64,000 nucleotides of DNA from Blastocatellia bacterium (GTDB taxonomy: Bacteria; Acidobacteriota; Blastocatellia; HR10; J050): the NCBI GenBank assembly GCA_026985075.1, contig JALSQX010000093.1, positions 23,651-87,650 on the forward strand, in the 5' to 3' direction. Within the stretch, counting starts at the first letter, position 1. Every line of letters starts with the position of its first letter. Below, one piece after another: positions 8,569 to 18,102 of the stretch. The notes beneath the pieces were generated by a model. The model was not told the origin of the DNA. It did not search any database and saw nothing but the letters and a program-made list of their open reading frames with translations. The position numbers and the translations under genes are program-made.

Positions 8569-9603
8569 TCACCGATGGGCCATCGCCCTGGGGCGACTCG
8601 CGTCCAAGGCCATTTGAATGTGCTTCAACTCGATCATCATCTGCTCGAAATCGGCGAACCGCAAGCTCTGTGGGCCATCGCTTTTGGCTTTTTCCGGCTC
8701 CGGGTGCACTTCCACCATCAGCCCATCGGCACCAGCGACCAGTGCCGCTTTGGCCAATGGCGGGACGAGATGCCGCTTTCCGGTGGCGTGCGATGGGTCG
8801 ACGATGATGGGCAAGTGGGAGAGATCCTTGATGACCGGCACGGCGCTGATGTCGAGCGTGTTGCGCGTGTAGCGCTCGAACGTTCGAATCCCCCGCTCGC
8901 AGAGGATGATCTGAGGGTTGCCGCCGGCGACCAGATATTCGGCGGCCAACAAGAATTCTTCGATCGTCGCACTCATGCCGCGCTTGAGGAGGACGGGTTT
9001 GTTCACCCGACCAATCGCCTTCAGCAGGGCGAAGTTTTGCATATTTCGCGCGCCGATCTGCAAAATGTCAGCATACTCGGCAACCATCTCCACCGTCTCC
9101 GGCGAGAGTACTTCGGTGACGACGGGAAGACCGGTTTGCTCTCGGGCTTCGGCCAGATATTTCAGTCCTTCAAGTTCCAATCCCTGGAAACTATATGGCG
9201 ATGTTCGCGGCTTGAAGGCCCCACCTCGGAGAAGATGCGCCCCGTGTGCCCGAACGAAATGCGCCGTCTCCAGAATTTGTTCTCGCGATTCCACCGAGCA
9301 CGGCCCCGCTATGACCACGAATCCCCCTCCTCCAATGGTCACGTCTCTCAGACGAACGATAGTATCATCAGAGCGAAAATCGCGAGAGACGAGTTTATAC
9401 GGCTTCAAAATGGGGACCACCCCCTCCACGCCGGGCATATCAATCAATCGATCCTTCGCCCCATAGCGATCATCACCAATGACGCCAATGATCACCTTCT
9501 CTGCTCCTCGCGACAGGTGTGGTTTAAATCCCAGAGACTCGATGAGGGCAAGCACATCGTTAATCTGTTGTTCCGTAGCGTCTTTCTTCATGATGACAAT
9601 CAT
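8569..9603 (-). CDS. aroF: 3-deoxy-7-phosphoheptulonate (DAHP) synthase
   Basis: A 344-aa enzyme catalysing the first shikimate step (PEP + erythrose 4-phosphate to DAHP). It is the type I-beta form: an N-terminal ferredoxin-like domain of about 70 residues ([20 protein letters not shown]) is fused to the KDO8P/DAHP barrel. Barrel motifs are [57 protein letters not shown] and [14 protein letters not shown]. It is the last gene of the trp operon, 22 bp behind trpA, so aromatic-pathway entry would be controlled together with Trp synthesis by the attenuator. The ATG at 9603 has GGAGG 10 nt upstream. Confidence 0.95.
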   Translation of the reverse strand: MIVIMKKDATEQQINDVLALIESLGFKPHLSRGAEKVIIGVIGDDRYGAKDRLIDMPGVEGVVPILKPYKLVSRDFRSDDTIVRLRDVTIGGGGFVVIAGPCSVESREQILETAHFVRAHGAHLLRGGAFKPRTSPYSFQGLELEGLKYLAEAREQTGLPVVTEVLSPETVEMVAEYADILQIGARNMQNFALLKAIGRVNKPVLLKRGMSATIEEFLLAAEYLVAGGNPQIILCERGIRTFERYTRNTLDISAVPVIKDLSHLPIIVDPSHATGKRHLVPPLAKAALVAGADGLMVEVHPEPEKAKSDGPQSLRFADFEQMMIELKHIQMALDASRPRAMAHR

Positions 9604-9625
9604 TGCTCATATACCTCCACATCAA

Positions 9626-10453
9626 TTACTCAGCATTGATTACCGATGATGGCGACCAGGATTCATCCAGCGCTCGCCTGAGTGGCGTGAGCATTCGTTG
9701 GGCCGCCCGAATGGGATCGGATGGCGCTTCCATGATCACCCGCAACAAGCTCGATCCCACAATGACACCATCAACTTCAGGGGCGAGTTGTCTCACCTGT
9801 TCCGGCCGGGAGATCCCGAATCCCACGCACAACGGCTTGTTCGTCAGAGCACGCATGCGTCGCAGAAAGTCGAACGTCTCGGCCGGGAAAGCATCCCGCG
9901 CGCCAGTGACGCCGGTGATAGATACCAGGTAAACGAACCCCTGCGATCGATCGGCGATCAGTCGCGCGCGCTCCTGACTGGTGGTGGGCGCGATGAGATA
10001 GATGAGATCCATCTGCTGATCTCGGGCCGCAATCTCGTACGGTGCTCCTTCTTCGACCGGGAGATCGGGAATGATCACCCCGGCGACGTTCGCTCGCCGA
10101 GCTCGTTCGAAGAAGTCTCCATCGGATATCTGAAGCAACGGATTGAGATAACTCATCAGCACCACCGGAACCGAAACGGAGGCGCGCGCTTGCTGATCGG
10201 CGAGCATCTCCAGAATCCACGGGAGCGTGACGCCCTGCTCCAGGGCGACCTGTGACGTATGTTGAATCACCGGACCGTCGGCCAGGGGATCGGAGAAGGG
10301 AACGCCGATTTCAATGATGTCGGCGAATCGGGAGACCTCTTCGAGGAGCTGCGGAAACACGTCCCGGGTGGGAAATCCCGCCGTGACGAACGGAACTAAT
10401 GCTTTCTTCCCCGCCCGCTGCAGTGCTGTCATTCGGGTCGCGACCTCACCCAT
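9626..10453 (-). CDS. trpA: Tryptophan synthase alpha chain
   Basis: A 275-aa TIM-barrel protein that cleaves indole-3-glycerol phosphate to indole and glyceraldehyde 3-phosphate within the TrpA2B2 complex. Signature blocks: [36 protein letters not shown] (catalytic Glu and the TrpA signature), [11 protein letters not shown] (catalytic Asp) and [13 protein letters not shown] plus [10 protein letters not shown] (phosphate binding). It overlaps the end of trpB by 8 nt, as expected for coupled synthesis of the two subunits, and aroF follows 22 bp later. Confidence 0.97.
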   Translation of the reverse strand: MGEVATRMTALQRAGKKALVPFVTAGFPTRDVFPQLLEEVSRFADIIEIGVPFSDPLADGPVIQHTSQVALEQGVTLPWILEMLADQQARASVSVPVVLMSYLNPLLQISDGDFFERARRANVAGVIIPDLPVEEGAPYEIAARDQQMDLIYLIAPTTSQERARLIADRSQGFVYLVSITGVTGARDAFPAETFDFLRRMRALTNKPLCVGFGISRPEQVRQLAPEVDGVIVGSSLLRVIMEAPSDPIRAAQRMLTPLRRALDESWSPSSVINAE

Positions 10454-11648
10454 GATGGTATTCCTCCATAGCCTGGCGCGCCAGTTGTAAGTCTTTATCC
10501 CCGCGTCCCGAGAGGCCGACCACGACGATATCCTCTTTGGACGTGCGGGGGATCAACCGCCGTAGGAAAGCCAGCGCGTGGGCCGGTTCGAGCGCGGGAA
10601 TGATCCCTTCCAATTCCGAGAGCTCCTCGAAAGCTTCCAGAGCCTCGCGATCAGAAACGGTCACGTAGGTGACCCGGCCCGTCTCTTTCAGGAAGCTGTG
10701 CTCGGGACCAACGCCGGGATAGTCCAATCCCGCCGACACCGAGTGAGTGCTGGCAATCTGGCCAAATCGATCCTGGAGGAGGAAGGAATGGGCGCCATGC
10801 AGCACGCCCGGCGTCCCGAAACTCAGGGTCGCGGCGTGTTCGCCCAGTCCTGGGCCTCGCCCACCGGCTTCCACGCCGATGATCTGGACTGATTCCTCGT
10901 CGAGGAAAGGATAAAATAATCCGATGGAATTCGATCCTCCGCCCACACAGGCCACCAGATAATCGGGCAGTCGCCCTTCCCGCTCCAGGAGTTGTTCCTT
11001 GACCTCCTCTCCGATGACCGCCTGGAAAGATCTCACCATCACCGGATACGGATGCGGGCCGACGACCGAGCCCAGCAGATAATGCGTCGTTCGCACGTTG
11101 GTCACCCAATCGCGAATGGCGGCGTTGATTGCCTCTTTGAGCGTTCGACTGCCTTCGGCGACTCCCACGACCTCGGCGCCGAGTAACTGCATGCGGAAGA
11201 CGTTGGGCGCTTGTCGCTCCATATCGATCTCACCCATGTACACGATGCATTCCAATCCGAATCGGGCGGCCACTGCCGCCGTGGCCACGCCGTGTTGACC
11301 GGCTCCCGTCTCGGCCACGATGCGCCGTTTCCCCATGCGCAGCGTCAGGAGCGCTTGTCCGACGCAATTATTGATCTTGTGAGCTCCCGTGTGGCAGAGA
11401 TCTTCACGCTTCAGATAGATGCGCGCTCCGCCGAGCGCCTCGGTCAATCGCTCGGCGAAATAGAGCGGCGTCGGCCGCCCCACGAACTCTCTCAAATGAT
11501 GATGAAAGAGTCGTCGGAATGCCTCATCATGCCAGGCCGATTGGAATTGGCGCTCCAGCTCCAGCAAGGCTTCCATGACGGTTTCCGGCACATACTGTCC
11601 ACCGAATCGCCCAAACCGTCCCCGTTCATCAGGTTGTCCGTAATGCAT
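10446..11648 (-). CDS. trpB: Tryptophan synthase beta chain
   Basis: A 400-aa PLP enzyme that condenses indole with serine. It starts [21 protein letters not shown], the classical TrpB N-terminus. The PLP-binding lysine is in [43 protein letters not shown] (phosphate loop) and the C-terminal LSGRGDKDL are all present. The start at 11648 is chosen because GGGAGG lies 7 nt upstream and the N-terminus then matches the family; an extension to 11735 would add 29 unrelated residues. It overlaps trpF by 20 nt and trpA by 8 nt. Confidence 0.97.
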   Translation of the reverse strand: MHYGQPDERGRFGRFGGQYVPETVMEALLELERQFQSAWHDEAFRRLFHHHLREFVGRPTPLYFAERLTEALGGARIYLKREDLCHTGAHKINNCVGQALLTLRMGKRRIVAETGAGQHGVATAAVAARFGLECIVYMGEIDMERQAPNVFRMQLLGAEVVGVAEGSRTLKEAINAAIRDWVTNVRTTHYLLGSVVGPHPYPVMVRSFQAVIGEEVKEQLLEREGRLPDYLVACVGGGSNSIGLFYPFLDEESVQIIGVEAGGRGPGLGEHAATLSFGTPGVLHGAHSFLLQDRFGQIASTHSVSAGLDYPGVGPEHSFLKETGRVTYVTVSDREALEAFEELSELEGIIPALEPAHALAFLRRLIPRTSKEDIVVVGLSGRGDKDLQLARQAMEEYHHG

Positions 11649-12255
11649 GTTCGACCTCCCTGACCGCGCGAATGAATCGTTCCAGCTTCGCCGCGCTCTT
11701 CTTCCCCGGATAGCTCTCCACGCCACTGGCCACATCCACGGCGAAGGGGCGAATCTGGAGGATGGCCTCGCCGACGTTCTCCGGCGTCAACCCCCCGGCC
11801 AAGATGAGATGTGAAGCATTGACGATCCGCCGAGCGACATCGATATACTCCAGGATCGTCCCCTCGCTTCCCTTGGGCGTATCCAGCATGATGGTATTCA
11901 GATTGTACCTCTCAATTTCCTCAAGGATCTTCGTCCCGTTGATGGGAAACACCTTGATGGCGCGGCGACCGAGCCGCCGCGCGTACTCCGGCGGCTCCGA
12001 TCCGTGGAGTTGAGCATAGCTCAATCCCACGTAATTCATCGTCTCGATGACTTCACTGAGCGTCTGGTCCTTGAAGACGCCCACCGTCACCACGAAAGGC
12101 GGGAGTTGTCGGATGATACGGCGGGCCGTCGGCACGTCGATGCGCCGGGGACTTTCGGCGAAGATGAATCCGAGCGCGTCCGCTCCCAACTGCACGGCGA
12201 GCCGAGCATCCTCCCTGTTCGTAATGCCGCAAACTTTGATGCGCACTCTTTCCAT
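11629..12255 (-). CDS. trpF: Phosphoribosylanthranilate isomerase
   Basis: A 208-aa TIM barrel catalysing the Amadori rearrangement of N-(5-phosphoribosyl)anthranilate to CdRP. It starts [17 protein letters not shown], where the KVCG Cys is the conserved catalytic base. [39 protein letters not shown] (catalytic Asp), [10 protein letters not shown] and [19 protein letters not shown] complete the family pattern. It is a separate, non-fused TrpF, 16 bp behind trpC and overlapping trpB by 20 nt. Confidence 0.96.
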   Translation of the reverse strand: MERVRIKVCGITNREDARLAVQLGADALGFIFAESPRRIDVPTARRIIRQLPPFVVTVGVFKDQTLSEVIETMNYVGLSYAQLHGSEPPEYARRLGRRAIKVFPINGTKILEEIERYNLNTIMLDTPKGSEGTILEYIDVARRIVNASHLILAGGLTPENVGEAILQIRPFAVDVASGVESYPGKKSAAKLERFIRAVREVEHALRTT

Positions 12256-12271
12256 AAGCGATACTCGCTGC

Positions 12272-13051
12272 TCAGGCCATGAGTTCTCGCAGCTTGACCG
12301 CTGGCCTCTCGGCGCGCACGAGCGTCTCGCCGACGAGGATGCCGTCGTATCCCGCTTGTCGGAGTCGATCGACGTCGGCTCGCGTTTTGATGCCGCTCTC
12401 GGCGATTTTGATGATGCCCGGGGGGATCACCGGCGCCAACGATAATGGGATGCGAAGATCGACGGCGAAGGTCTGCAGATCGCGGGCATTGACGCCGACA
12501 ATATCGGCTCCAGCATCCAGGGCTTTGCCCAGTTCATCGAGATGATGAATCTCCACCAGAGGCATCATTCGCAGTTGCCGGGTGAGTCGAATCAATTGAC
12601 GGAGCGAGACCATATCGAGTGCCGAGGCGATCAACAGGACGGCGTCGGCGCCTGAGGCCCGCGATTCCCAGATTTGATAGGGATCGAAAATGAAATCCTT
12701 GCGCAGCACCGGAAGCGAAACGGTCTCTTTCACCTTTGACAGGTCTTCCAGACGCCCACCAAAGAACGTCTCTTCCGTCAGGACTGAGATCGCCGCGGCG
12801 CCCCCCTCTTGGTACTGCCGAGCTTGTTGGGCGGCATCCATCTGTTGGACCATTGGCCCTTGAGAGGGCGAAGCTTTCTTCACTTCGGCGATGACGGCCA
12901 GTTCCTTGGTCATGAGAGCGGCCTTGAAATCTCGTGGTGGCGCTATCGACCGGGCGCGCGCCATGAGTTCGGCGAGCGGCGTCGTTTTCTTGGCGTCTTC
13001 GACGGCTCGTCGCCTAGCGGCGAAAATTTTTTCCAGAATAGGTTCCACCAT
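12272..13051 (-). CDS. trpC: Indole-3-glycerol phosphate synthase
   Basis: A 259-aa TIM barrel that closes the indole ring from CdRP. Hallmarks: VIAEVKKASPSQG (the catalytic Lys region, with the family KxSPS), AISVLTEETFFGG, LPVLRKDFIFDPYQIWES, GADIVGVNARDLQTF and IAESGIKTRADVDRLRQAGYDGILVGE. The start [20 protein letters not shown] is taken at 13051, with GGAGG about 10 nt upstream; a longer frame up to 13180 lies entirely inside trpD and does not resemble the family. It overlaps the end of trpD by 38 nt, an unusually long overlap. Confidence 0.96.
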   Translation of the reverse strand: MVEPILEKIFAARRRAVEDAKKTTPLAELMARARSIAPPRDFKAALMTKELAVIAEVKKASPSQGPMVQQMDAAQQARQYQEGGAAAISVLTEETFFGGRLEDLSKVKETVSLPVLRKDFIFDPYQIWESRASGADAVLLIASALDMVSLRQLIRLTRQLRMMPLVEIHHLDELGKALDAGADIVGVNARDLQTFAVDLRIPLSLAPVIPPGIIKIAESGIKTRADVDRLRQAGYDGILVGETLVRAERPAVKLRELMA

Positions 13052-14046
13052 AGGGAAACAACCTCCGCAAGGTCTCGACCAGGGCCAGCGCGCGACCCGA
13101 GTCGATGGCCTCAGCGGCTTGCTCCATGCCTTGCCGCAAGTCTTGAGCGCGGCCGGCCACCCAGAGGGCCATACCCGCATTCATGATTGTCGTCTCTCTT
13201 TGTGGACCGCGCTCTCCTCGGAGTACCGACCGGCCAATCTGCGCATTGTCCTCGGGCGAACCACCGCGAAGCGCTGTCACAGGATCTTCACCTTGTGCGG
13301 AGCCGTTGGCATCGAGAACGAATTCCCGACTCTCACCATGGTGCACCTCGATGACCCAATTTCGGCCCCAGGGCGTGAGCTCATCGTAGCCGAGTTCGTT
13401 GTAGACGACGAAGGCCCGCGGCACGTTCAATAACCGGAGCACTTCGGCCATCTTCCGCGCCTTAGATAGGCTCGATGCGCCCACTAACTGGAACTCCGGC
13501 ACCGCTGGATTCGTCAAAGGACCAAGGATATTAAATACCGTCTCGATTTTCAACTCCCGGCGAATGGCGGCCACCCGCCGAGTCGCCGGGTGATAACGCG
13601 GCGCGAGCAGAAAGGCGAAGCCCGTCTCTTCCAGCGAACGTCGGGCCGCGACGGGATCGAGATCGACGCGAATTCCCAGAGCTTCCAGGAAGTCAGCGCT
13701 CCCACAGCGACTGGAGGCTGCTCGATTCCCGTGCTTGGCCACCGGTTGCCCGCAGGCGGCCACGACCAGTGCAGCTAGCGTCGAGATGTTGAAGCTTCCG
13801 CTACCGTCGCCGCCCGTCCCACACGTGTCGATCAGGGGTCGGATAGGACATTCGAAGCGCACGGCGTGCTCCCGCATGGCCTCGACGAAGCCGAGGATTT
13901 CGGTCGGCGTTTCGCCTTTCATGCGGAGCGCGGCCAACAGGGCTCCGACTTGTGATGGGGTCACCACATCCTCGATCAACAGATGCGAGACTCGATTCGC
14001 TTCCTGGCGGGTGAGGTCCTGGCCCGCGAGAACTTTTTCTAGGAAT

Positions 14047-14054
<8 letters not shown>
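13014..14054 (-). CDS. trpD: Anthranilate phosphoribosyltransferase
   Basis: About 346 aa, transferring the phosphoribosyl group of PRPP to anthranilate. Family motifs: [19 protein letters not shown] (PRPP-binding glycine loop DTCGTGGDG), [40 protein letters not shown] and [11 protein letters not shown]. The C-terminal pattern is [20 protein letters not shown]. The ATG at 14054 is preferred over an in-frame GTG at 14063 because GAGGGGG sits 8 nt upstream of the ATG but abuts the GTG. It overlaps trpG by 8 nt and trpC by 38 nt. Confidence 0.96.
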
Positions 14055-14624
<570 letters not shown>

Positions 14625-14628
<4 letters not shown>

Positions 14629-16010
14629 AATCCCTCGGCGACCATTTCCAGAGCGCGAAACAATGCCCGCGCCTTGTTGAGAATCTCTTGGTGTTCGCGT
14701 TCCGGGATGGAGTCGGCGACGATACCCGCGCCGGCCTGAATATAGTAACGCTCTCTGGCGAACAGAATCGTCCTCAGCGTAATCGCCTGGTCCATGTTTC
14801 CGTTCAGCCCGAAGTAACCCACCGATCCGGCATAAGGTCCGCGTCGCTCGCCTTCCAGTTCTTCGATGATCTCCATGGCTCTGATCTTGGGAGCGCCGGT
14901 CACTGTGCCGGCGGGAAAGGTCGCTTCGAACAAATCGATCATGTCCATTCCCGGCGGCATTTGTCCTTCCACTGAGGAGACCAGATGCATCACGTGGGAG
15001 TATCGTTCGACGGTGAGGAAATTCGGCACGCTCACCGTCCCCGGTTGAGCTACCCGTCCGAGGTCGTTGCGGGCGAGATCGACCAGCATGATATGCTCGG
15101 CTCGTTCTTTCTCATCGGCGAGCAATTCCGCCTCGAGCTGCCGATCCGCCTCAGCGTTCGCGCCCCGGGGACGCGTTCCCGCGATAGGGCGAAGCATCGC
15201 GCGCCCGTTCTCCAGTCGGACGAGCGATTCTGGTGAAGAGCCCACAATCTGATAGGGGCCGAAATCGAGATAGTACATGTACGGCGATGGATTGATCGTG
15301 CGAAGCGCCCGATAGACCTGAAAAGGATGAGCTTCCGTCTCTCCCTCGAACCGGATCGAGAGGACGACCTGAAAAATGTCTCCGGCGGCGATGTAGGCTT
15401 TGGCGCGTTCGACCTGCTCTACGAATTGTTCCCGAGAACGATTGGGTCGAGGTGGAGAGGACGCTTGTGCCGGCCACGAGGGCACCGATGACTTGAGGAA
15501 CTGTTGAATCTGAGCGATGAGGCGATCACCCTCGAGTTCGCGCCGTGCGCCGATTAAGCTGATCTTCCTTTGGAGGTGATCGAAAGCGAGAATCACCGAT
15601 GGGAGACAGAACGCGGCCAACGGGAAGGGCATCGTCTCCTGGGTCACGTTGGGCAGCCGCTCAATGAAGCGGACCATATCATATCCAGCGTAACCGACGA
15701 GGCCTCCTGAGAATCGAGGCAGCTCATCCGATGACGGCGAGCCGTTCAACCGATGTAATATTTTTTTCAGGATGAGGAATGGATTCTCCGACAGCCATTG
15801 ACGCGATTCGCCCTCTACGATCAGCGTGCGATCCGCGAATACCTCCAGGCGAAGGAGCGGACGGAGTCCAATGAAAGAGTAGCGCCCGAGGATCTCGCCT
15901 CCCTCTACGCTCTCTAAGAGGAATACCGGTCGCAGCGGGAGCAACTTCAAAAAGGCGGAGACCGGCGTCTCCAGGTCGGCCAACCACTGTTCCTTCAACT
16001 CGAATACCAT
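14625..16010 (-). CDS. trpE: Anthranilate synthase component I
   Basis: About 461 aa, converting chorismate to anthranilate. The N-terminal domain contains [17 protein letters not shown], the LLES-x10-S element that binds tryptophan in feedback-inhibited TrpE. The C-terminal chorismate-binding domain shows [73 protein letters not shown] and the final [15 protein letters not shown]. The start is the ATG at 16010 with GGGGAG immediately upstream; an in-frame GTG at 16034 lies inside the terminator stem and is unlikely. The gene is preceded by a leader-peptide attenuator (16020-16180), so synthesis is controlled both by attenuation and, probably, by feedback inhibition. Confidence 0.97.
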
Positions 16011-16019
16011 ATTCTCCCC

Positions 16020-16058
16020 AAAAAAAATCCCCACCTCGAATTTCTTCGAGGTGGGGAT
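16020..16058 (-). terminator. trp attenuator terminator hairpin
   Basis: Read on the minus strand, a perfect 14-bp stem (ATCCCCACCTCGAA, 16058-16045, with its complement at 16040-16027, loop of 4 nt) is followed by a run of eight U residues (16027-16020). It ends 10 nt before the trpE ATG, so it must terminate the leader transcript and is not the end of another gene. The 5' arm can alternatively pair with GGGGTGGGG at 16105-16097, right behind the leader-peptide stop codon, giving a 9-bp antiterminator with one G-U pair. This is the arrangement expected for Trp-codon-dependent attenuation. Confidence 0.88.
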
Positions 16059-16105
16059 CGCTGAATTCCTTATCCCTCAGCTTCCTACCGAGTGCACCCC
16101 ACCCC

Positions 16106-16180
16106 CTATGGCCCAGACCACCAGTAAGCGGCGATAGCCACGTCGGGAGTGACGATGCTGAAGCTGAGTCCTCGCTTCAT
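16106..16180 (-). CDS. trpL: trp operon leader peptide
   Basis: A 24-codon minus-strand frame, MKRGLSFSIVTPDVAIAAYW followed by WSGP and a TAG stop at 16108-16106. Two adjacent Trp codons (TGG TGG, 16123-16118) sit four codons before the stop. Downstream come a potential antiterminator strand directly behind the stop and the terminator hairpin before trpE, as in the classical trp leader. The ATG lies only 11 nt after the -10 box, so the transcript may begin at or just before the start codon and the peptide may be translated from a leaderless mRNA. An in-frame ATG at 16192 overlaps the -10 box itself and is not usable. Trp is the rarest amino acid, so a tandem pair in this context is unlikely by chance. 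Confidence 0.85.
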   Translation of the reverse strand: MKRGLSFSIVTPDVAIAAYWWSGP

Positions 16181-16190
16181 AGAACGGAGC

Positions 16191-16219
16191 ATTATAGCCA
16201 TCGCTCCCAGGACCGTCAA
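16191..16219 (-). promoter_or_regulatory. Promoter of the trp operon
   Basis: Minus-strand TTGACG (16219-16214), a 17-bp spacer and a perfect TATAAT (16196-16191) form a near-consensus sigma-70 promoter. It points at trpL-trpEGDCFBA-aroF. Transcription should start around 16185-16180, at or next to the trpL ATG. No repressor dyad overlapping the boxes is obvious. Confidence 0.82.
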
Positions 16220-16691
16220 CCCCCCTATTCGATACAGCGGTGCACCAGGTGAAAAACCCAAGGCCTTGAACGAGCGCAGTGCTGTGATCTGGCGCGCCTC
16301 AGCCGACCGATCTCTCGGAATCGCTGAAAGGGCGACATGGCTATGGAAGCCATCGTGGCCGGACCAGTTTCTGATAACCGCACCGGGCGCGCTGGGGCTT
16401 CTTGACACTCTCGAAACGAATATCTTATAAATGTCAGAGGAGGCGAGAGGTTCACCCACTCTTCAGGCTTCCCGTCCAGGAGCCGGAGCCGCATAATAAG
16501 CCCGCAGGCATGGCCCATCACGCGAGGCGAACAATGATCCGACCGCGACGTGCGCAATGCGCGTCTAAGATTGGTGGCGGTTCGTTCTCCTTGAGAGTGT
16601 TCGTCGGTGAACGAATTTGTCACTCAAGACGAAGAGCCGCTCTTCGTGTCGGTATGTGCGACGGAGCATCTCTCTGCGGAGGAGTTGATCG
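16220..16691 (+). other. Intergenic region between the divergent trp operon and glycosidase gene
   Basis: No convincing coding frame is seen in about 470 bp. The region should hold the promoter of the downstream glycosidase gene, but I cannot assign a clear -35/-10 pair. No repeat or RNA structure stands out beyond the trp promoter at its left end. Confidence 0.5.
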
Positions 16692-17948
16692 ATGAAAAAA
16701 ATGATCTTCACCGCGACCATTCTACTCGTTCTGTTCATGACAATCCACGGTTTCGGTGGGGCGACCCACTCCTCATCAAAAGATGGACGAGTGGGCCAGG
16801 ACACGGTGCGCTTCGGTGTTGTGCAGCTCGGCGAAGATAATACGACCATCTACTGCGATCGCCTCGAAGGGCTCGGCGCTGGTGCCACCTGGATTAAGGT
16901 GCCTTGGAAGTTCATCCAGCCGGCGCGGAATCAGTGGAATTTCGATCTCCTCGATGACCTCGTCGATGAGGCGGAGTCCTGCGGCGTCGAGCTGGCCATC
17001 AAGCTTCGCACCGGTCAGGGACATTGGGGAGTGAGACCGGGAGGGAATGGCGAGGGATCGCGCCCACCGCGCAACTTGGACGACTATGCGCAATGGGTGT
17101 TCACCGTGGTCAGTCGTTATCGGGGGCGCGTGCGAGCCTATGCTCTGGAAAACGAAGTCAGCGCCTCGTCGTTTTGGGCGGGGAGCTACGAGGACTATGA
17201 ACCTCTGTGGCGAGTGGGATATGAGGCCATCAAAGCGGCTGATCCCGATGCGGTGGTCGTTGATTTCGGCATGCCGAGCCCGAGCTACGGCATCGCCATC
17301 GCTCGTTGGCGATATGATCGGGGTGATGTGAGTGGAGCCATCGACTGGCTCAATCGGTACTTCGCGCATCGTACATCCGTTCAGATTGAGACGGAGCGGG
17401 ACCTCCGCCGTGTCCTTTTCGCGCCCGAAGCCGAGCGCACCTACGACATTATGATCCGCCATTTTCAGAATCCCACGCTTTACGACGCTTATCAACTCCA
17501 CTTTTATGAACCCTGGGACCTGCTACCCGAGGTCCTCCGGTGGATTCGCGCTCGCATGGCCGAGTATGGGGAGATCAAACCCATCGAGGTGTGGGAGATC
17601 GGGTATGCCTTCGTCGATGACCGGCGTTATGATGCGGATATCCACGGGCGCGATACGGTGAAGTTGCTGGTCACGGCGCTCGGAGAAGGGGCGCGGAACG
17701 TCTTTTACTTGCCGTTCATCAGCGCCCGCGCCCGGCAGGGGCGATTAGAGACGGTCCGTGGATTAGTTGATGCGGCCGGGCATCGGCGTCCGGCCTACTT
17801 CAGTTATCAGAAGACGGCGGCGGCACTGGAGGGATTCGCCTCTGCTCGGCGAATCAGCGGAGGACCAGAGGAGTGGGCCTATCAGTTCGATGATGTGCTC
17901 GTACACTGGACGCGCGATGGAGAAGCCGTTTTTGAACGGGTTCCGTGA
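16692..17948 (+). CDS. Secreted (beta/alpha)8-barrel glycoside-hydrolase-like protein
   Basis: A 418-aa protein with an N-terminal signal peptide (MKKMIFTATILLVLFMTIHG) and a single TIM-barrel domain of the clan A type. The expected acid/base is Glu155 in ALENEVS (the Asn-Glu pair at the end of strand 4). The likely nucleophile is Glu302 in IEVWEIGYAF (end of strand 7). The early segment LGAGATWIKVPWKFIQPARN resembles GH39/GH5-like proteins where substrate-lining residues follow strand 1. No carbohydrate-binding module is present and the substrate cannot be predicted. GGAGGAG lies 7 nt before the ATG. It is a single gene, convergent with a TonB-dependent receptor gene. Confidence 0.75.
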   Translation: MKKMIFTATILLVLFMTIHGFGGATHSSSKDGRVGQDTVRFGVVQLGEDNTTIYCDRLEGLGAGATWIKVPWKFIQPARNQWNFDLLDDLVDEAESCGVELAIKLRTGQGHWGVRPGGNGEGSRPPRNLDDYAQWVFTVVSRYRGRVRAYALENEVSASSFWAGSYEDYEPLWRVGYEAIKAADPDAVVVDFGMPSPSYGIAIARWRYDRGDVSGAIDWLNRYFAHRTSVQIETERDLRRVLFAPEAERTYDIMIRHFQNPTLYDAYQLHFYEPWDLLPEVLRWIRARMAEYGEIKPIEVWEIGYAFVDDRRYDADIHGRDTVKLLVTALGEGARNVFYLPFISARARQGRLETVRGLVDAAGHRRPAYFSYQKTAAALEGFASARRISGGPEEWAYQFDDVLVHWTRDGEAVFERVP

Positions 17949-18051
17949 GCGTTCGATCCCCGGAGCAGAGAAAGAGCGTCGCTCGCGGTGTCATCGCCGA
18001 CGTCACCCTCCAGGGTCCGGTAGCCGTGTGCCGTTCGAGGTGGGAAAAGAA

Positions 18052-18080
18052 CGGGTTGGGCCCAGACTGGACCCAACCCG
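18052..18080 (-). terminator. Hairpin behind the first TonB-dependent receptor gene
   Basis: CGGGTTGGG (18052-18060) pairs with CCCAACCCG (18072-18080). On the minus strand the stem is followed by TTCTTTTCCC, a short imperfect T tract, 23 bp past the receptor stop codon. It is probably the terminator of that gene. The same stem sequence recurs behind the second receptor gene at 22223-22249. Confidence 0.65.
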
Positions 18081-18102
18081 CCGGAGGGGTTGGGAAAGAA
18101 GA

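Noticed and set aside
8575..9639. 354-codon plus-strand frame opposite aroF
   Set aside because: Antisense of an unambiguous DAHP synthase; no start signal or family resemblance.
16011..16034. GTG start at 16034 for trpE
   Set aside because: It would lie inside the attenuator stem, adds eight residues not found in TrpE proteins, and the ATG at 16010 has its own GGGGAG.
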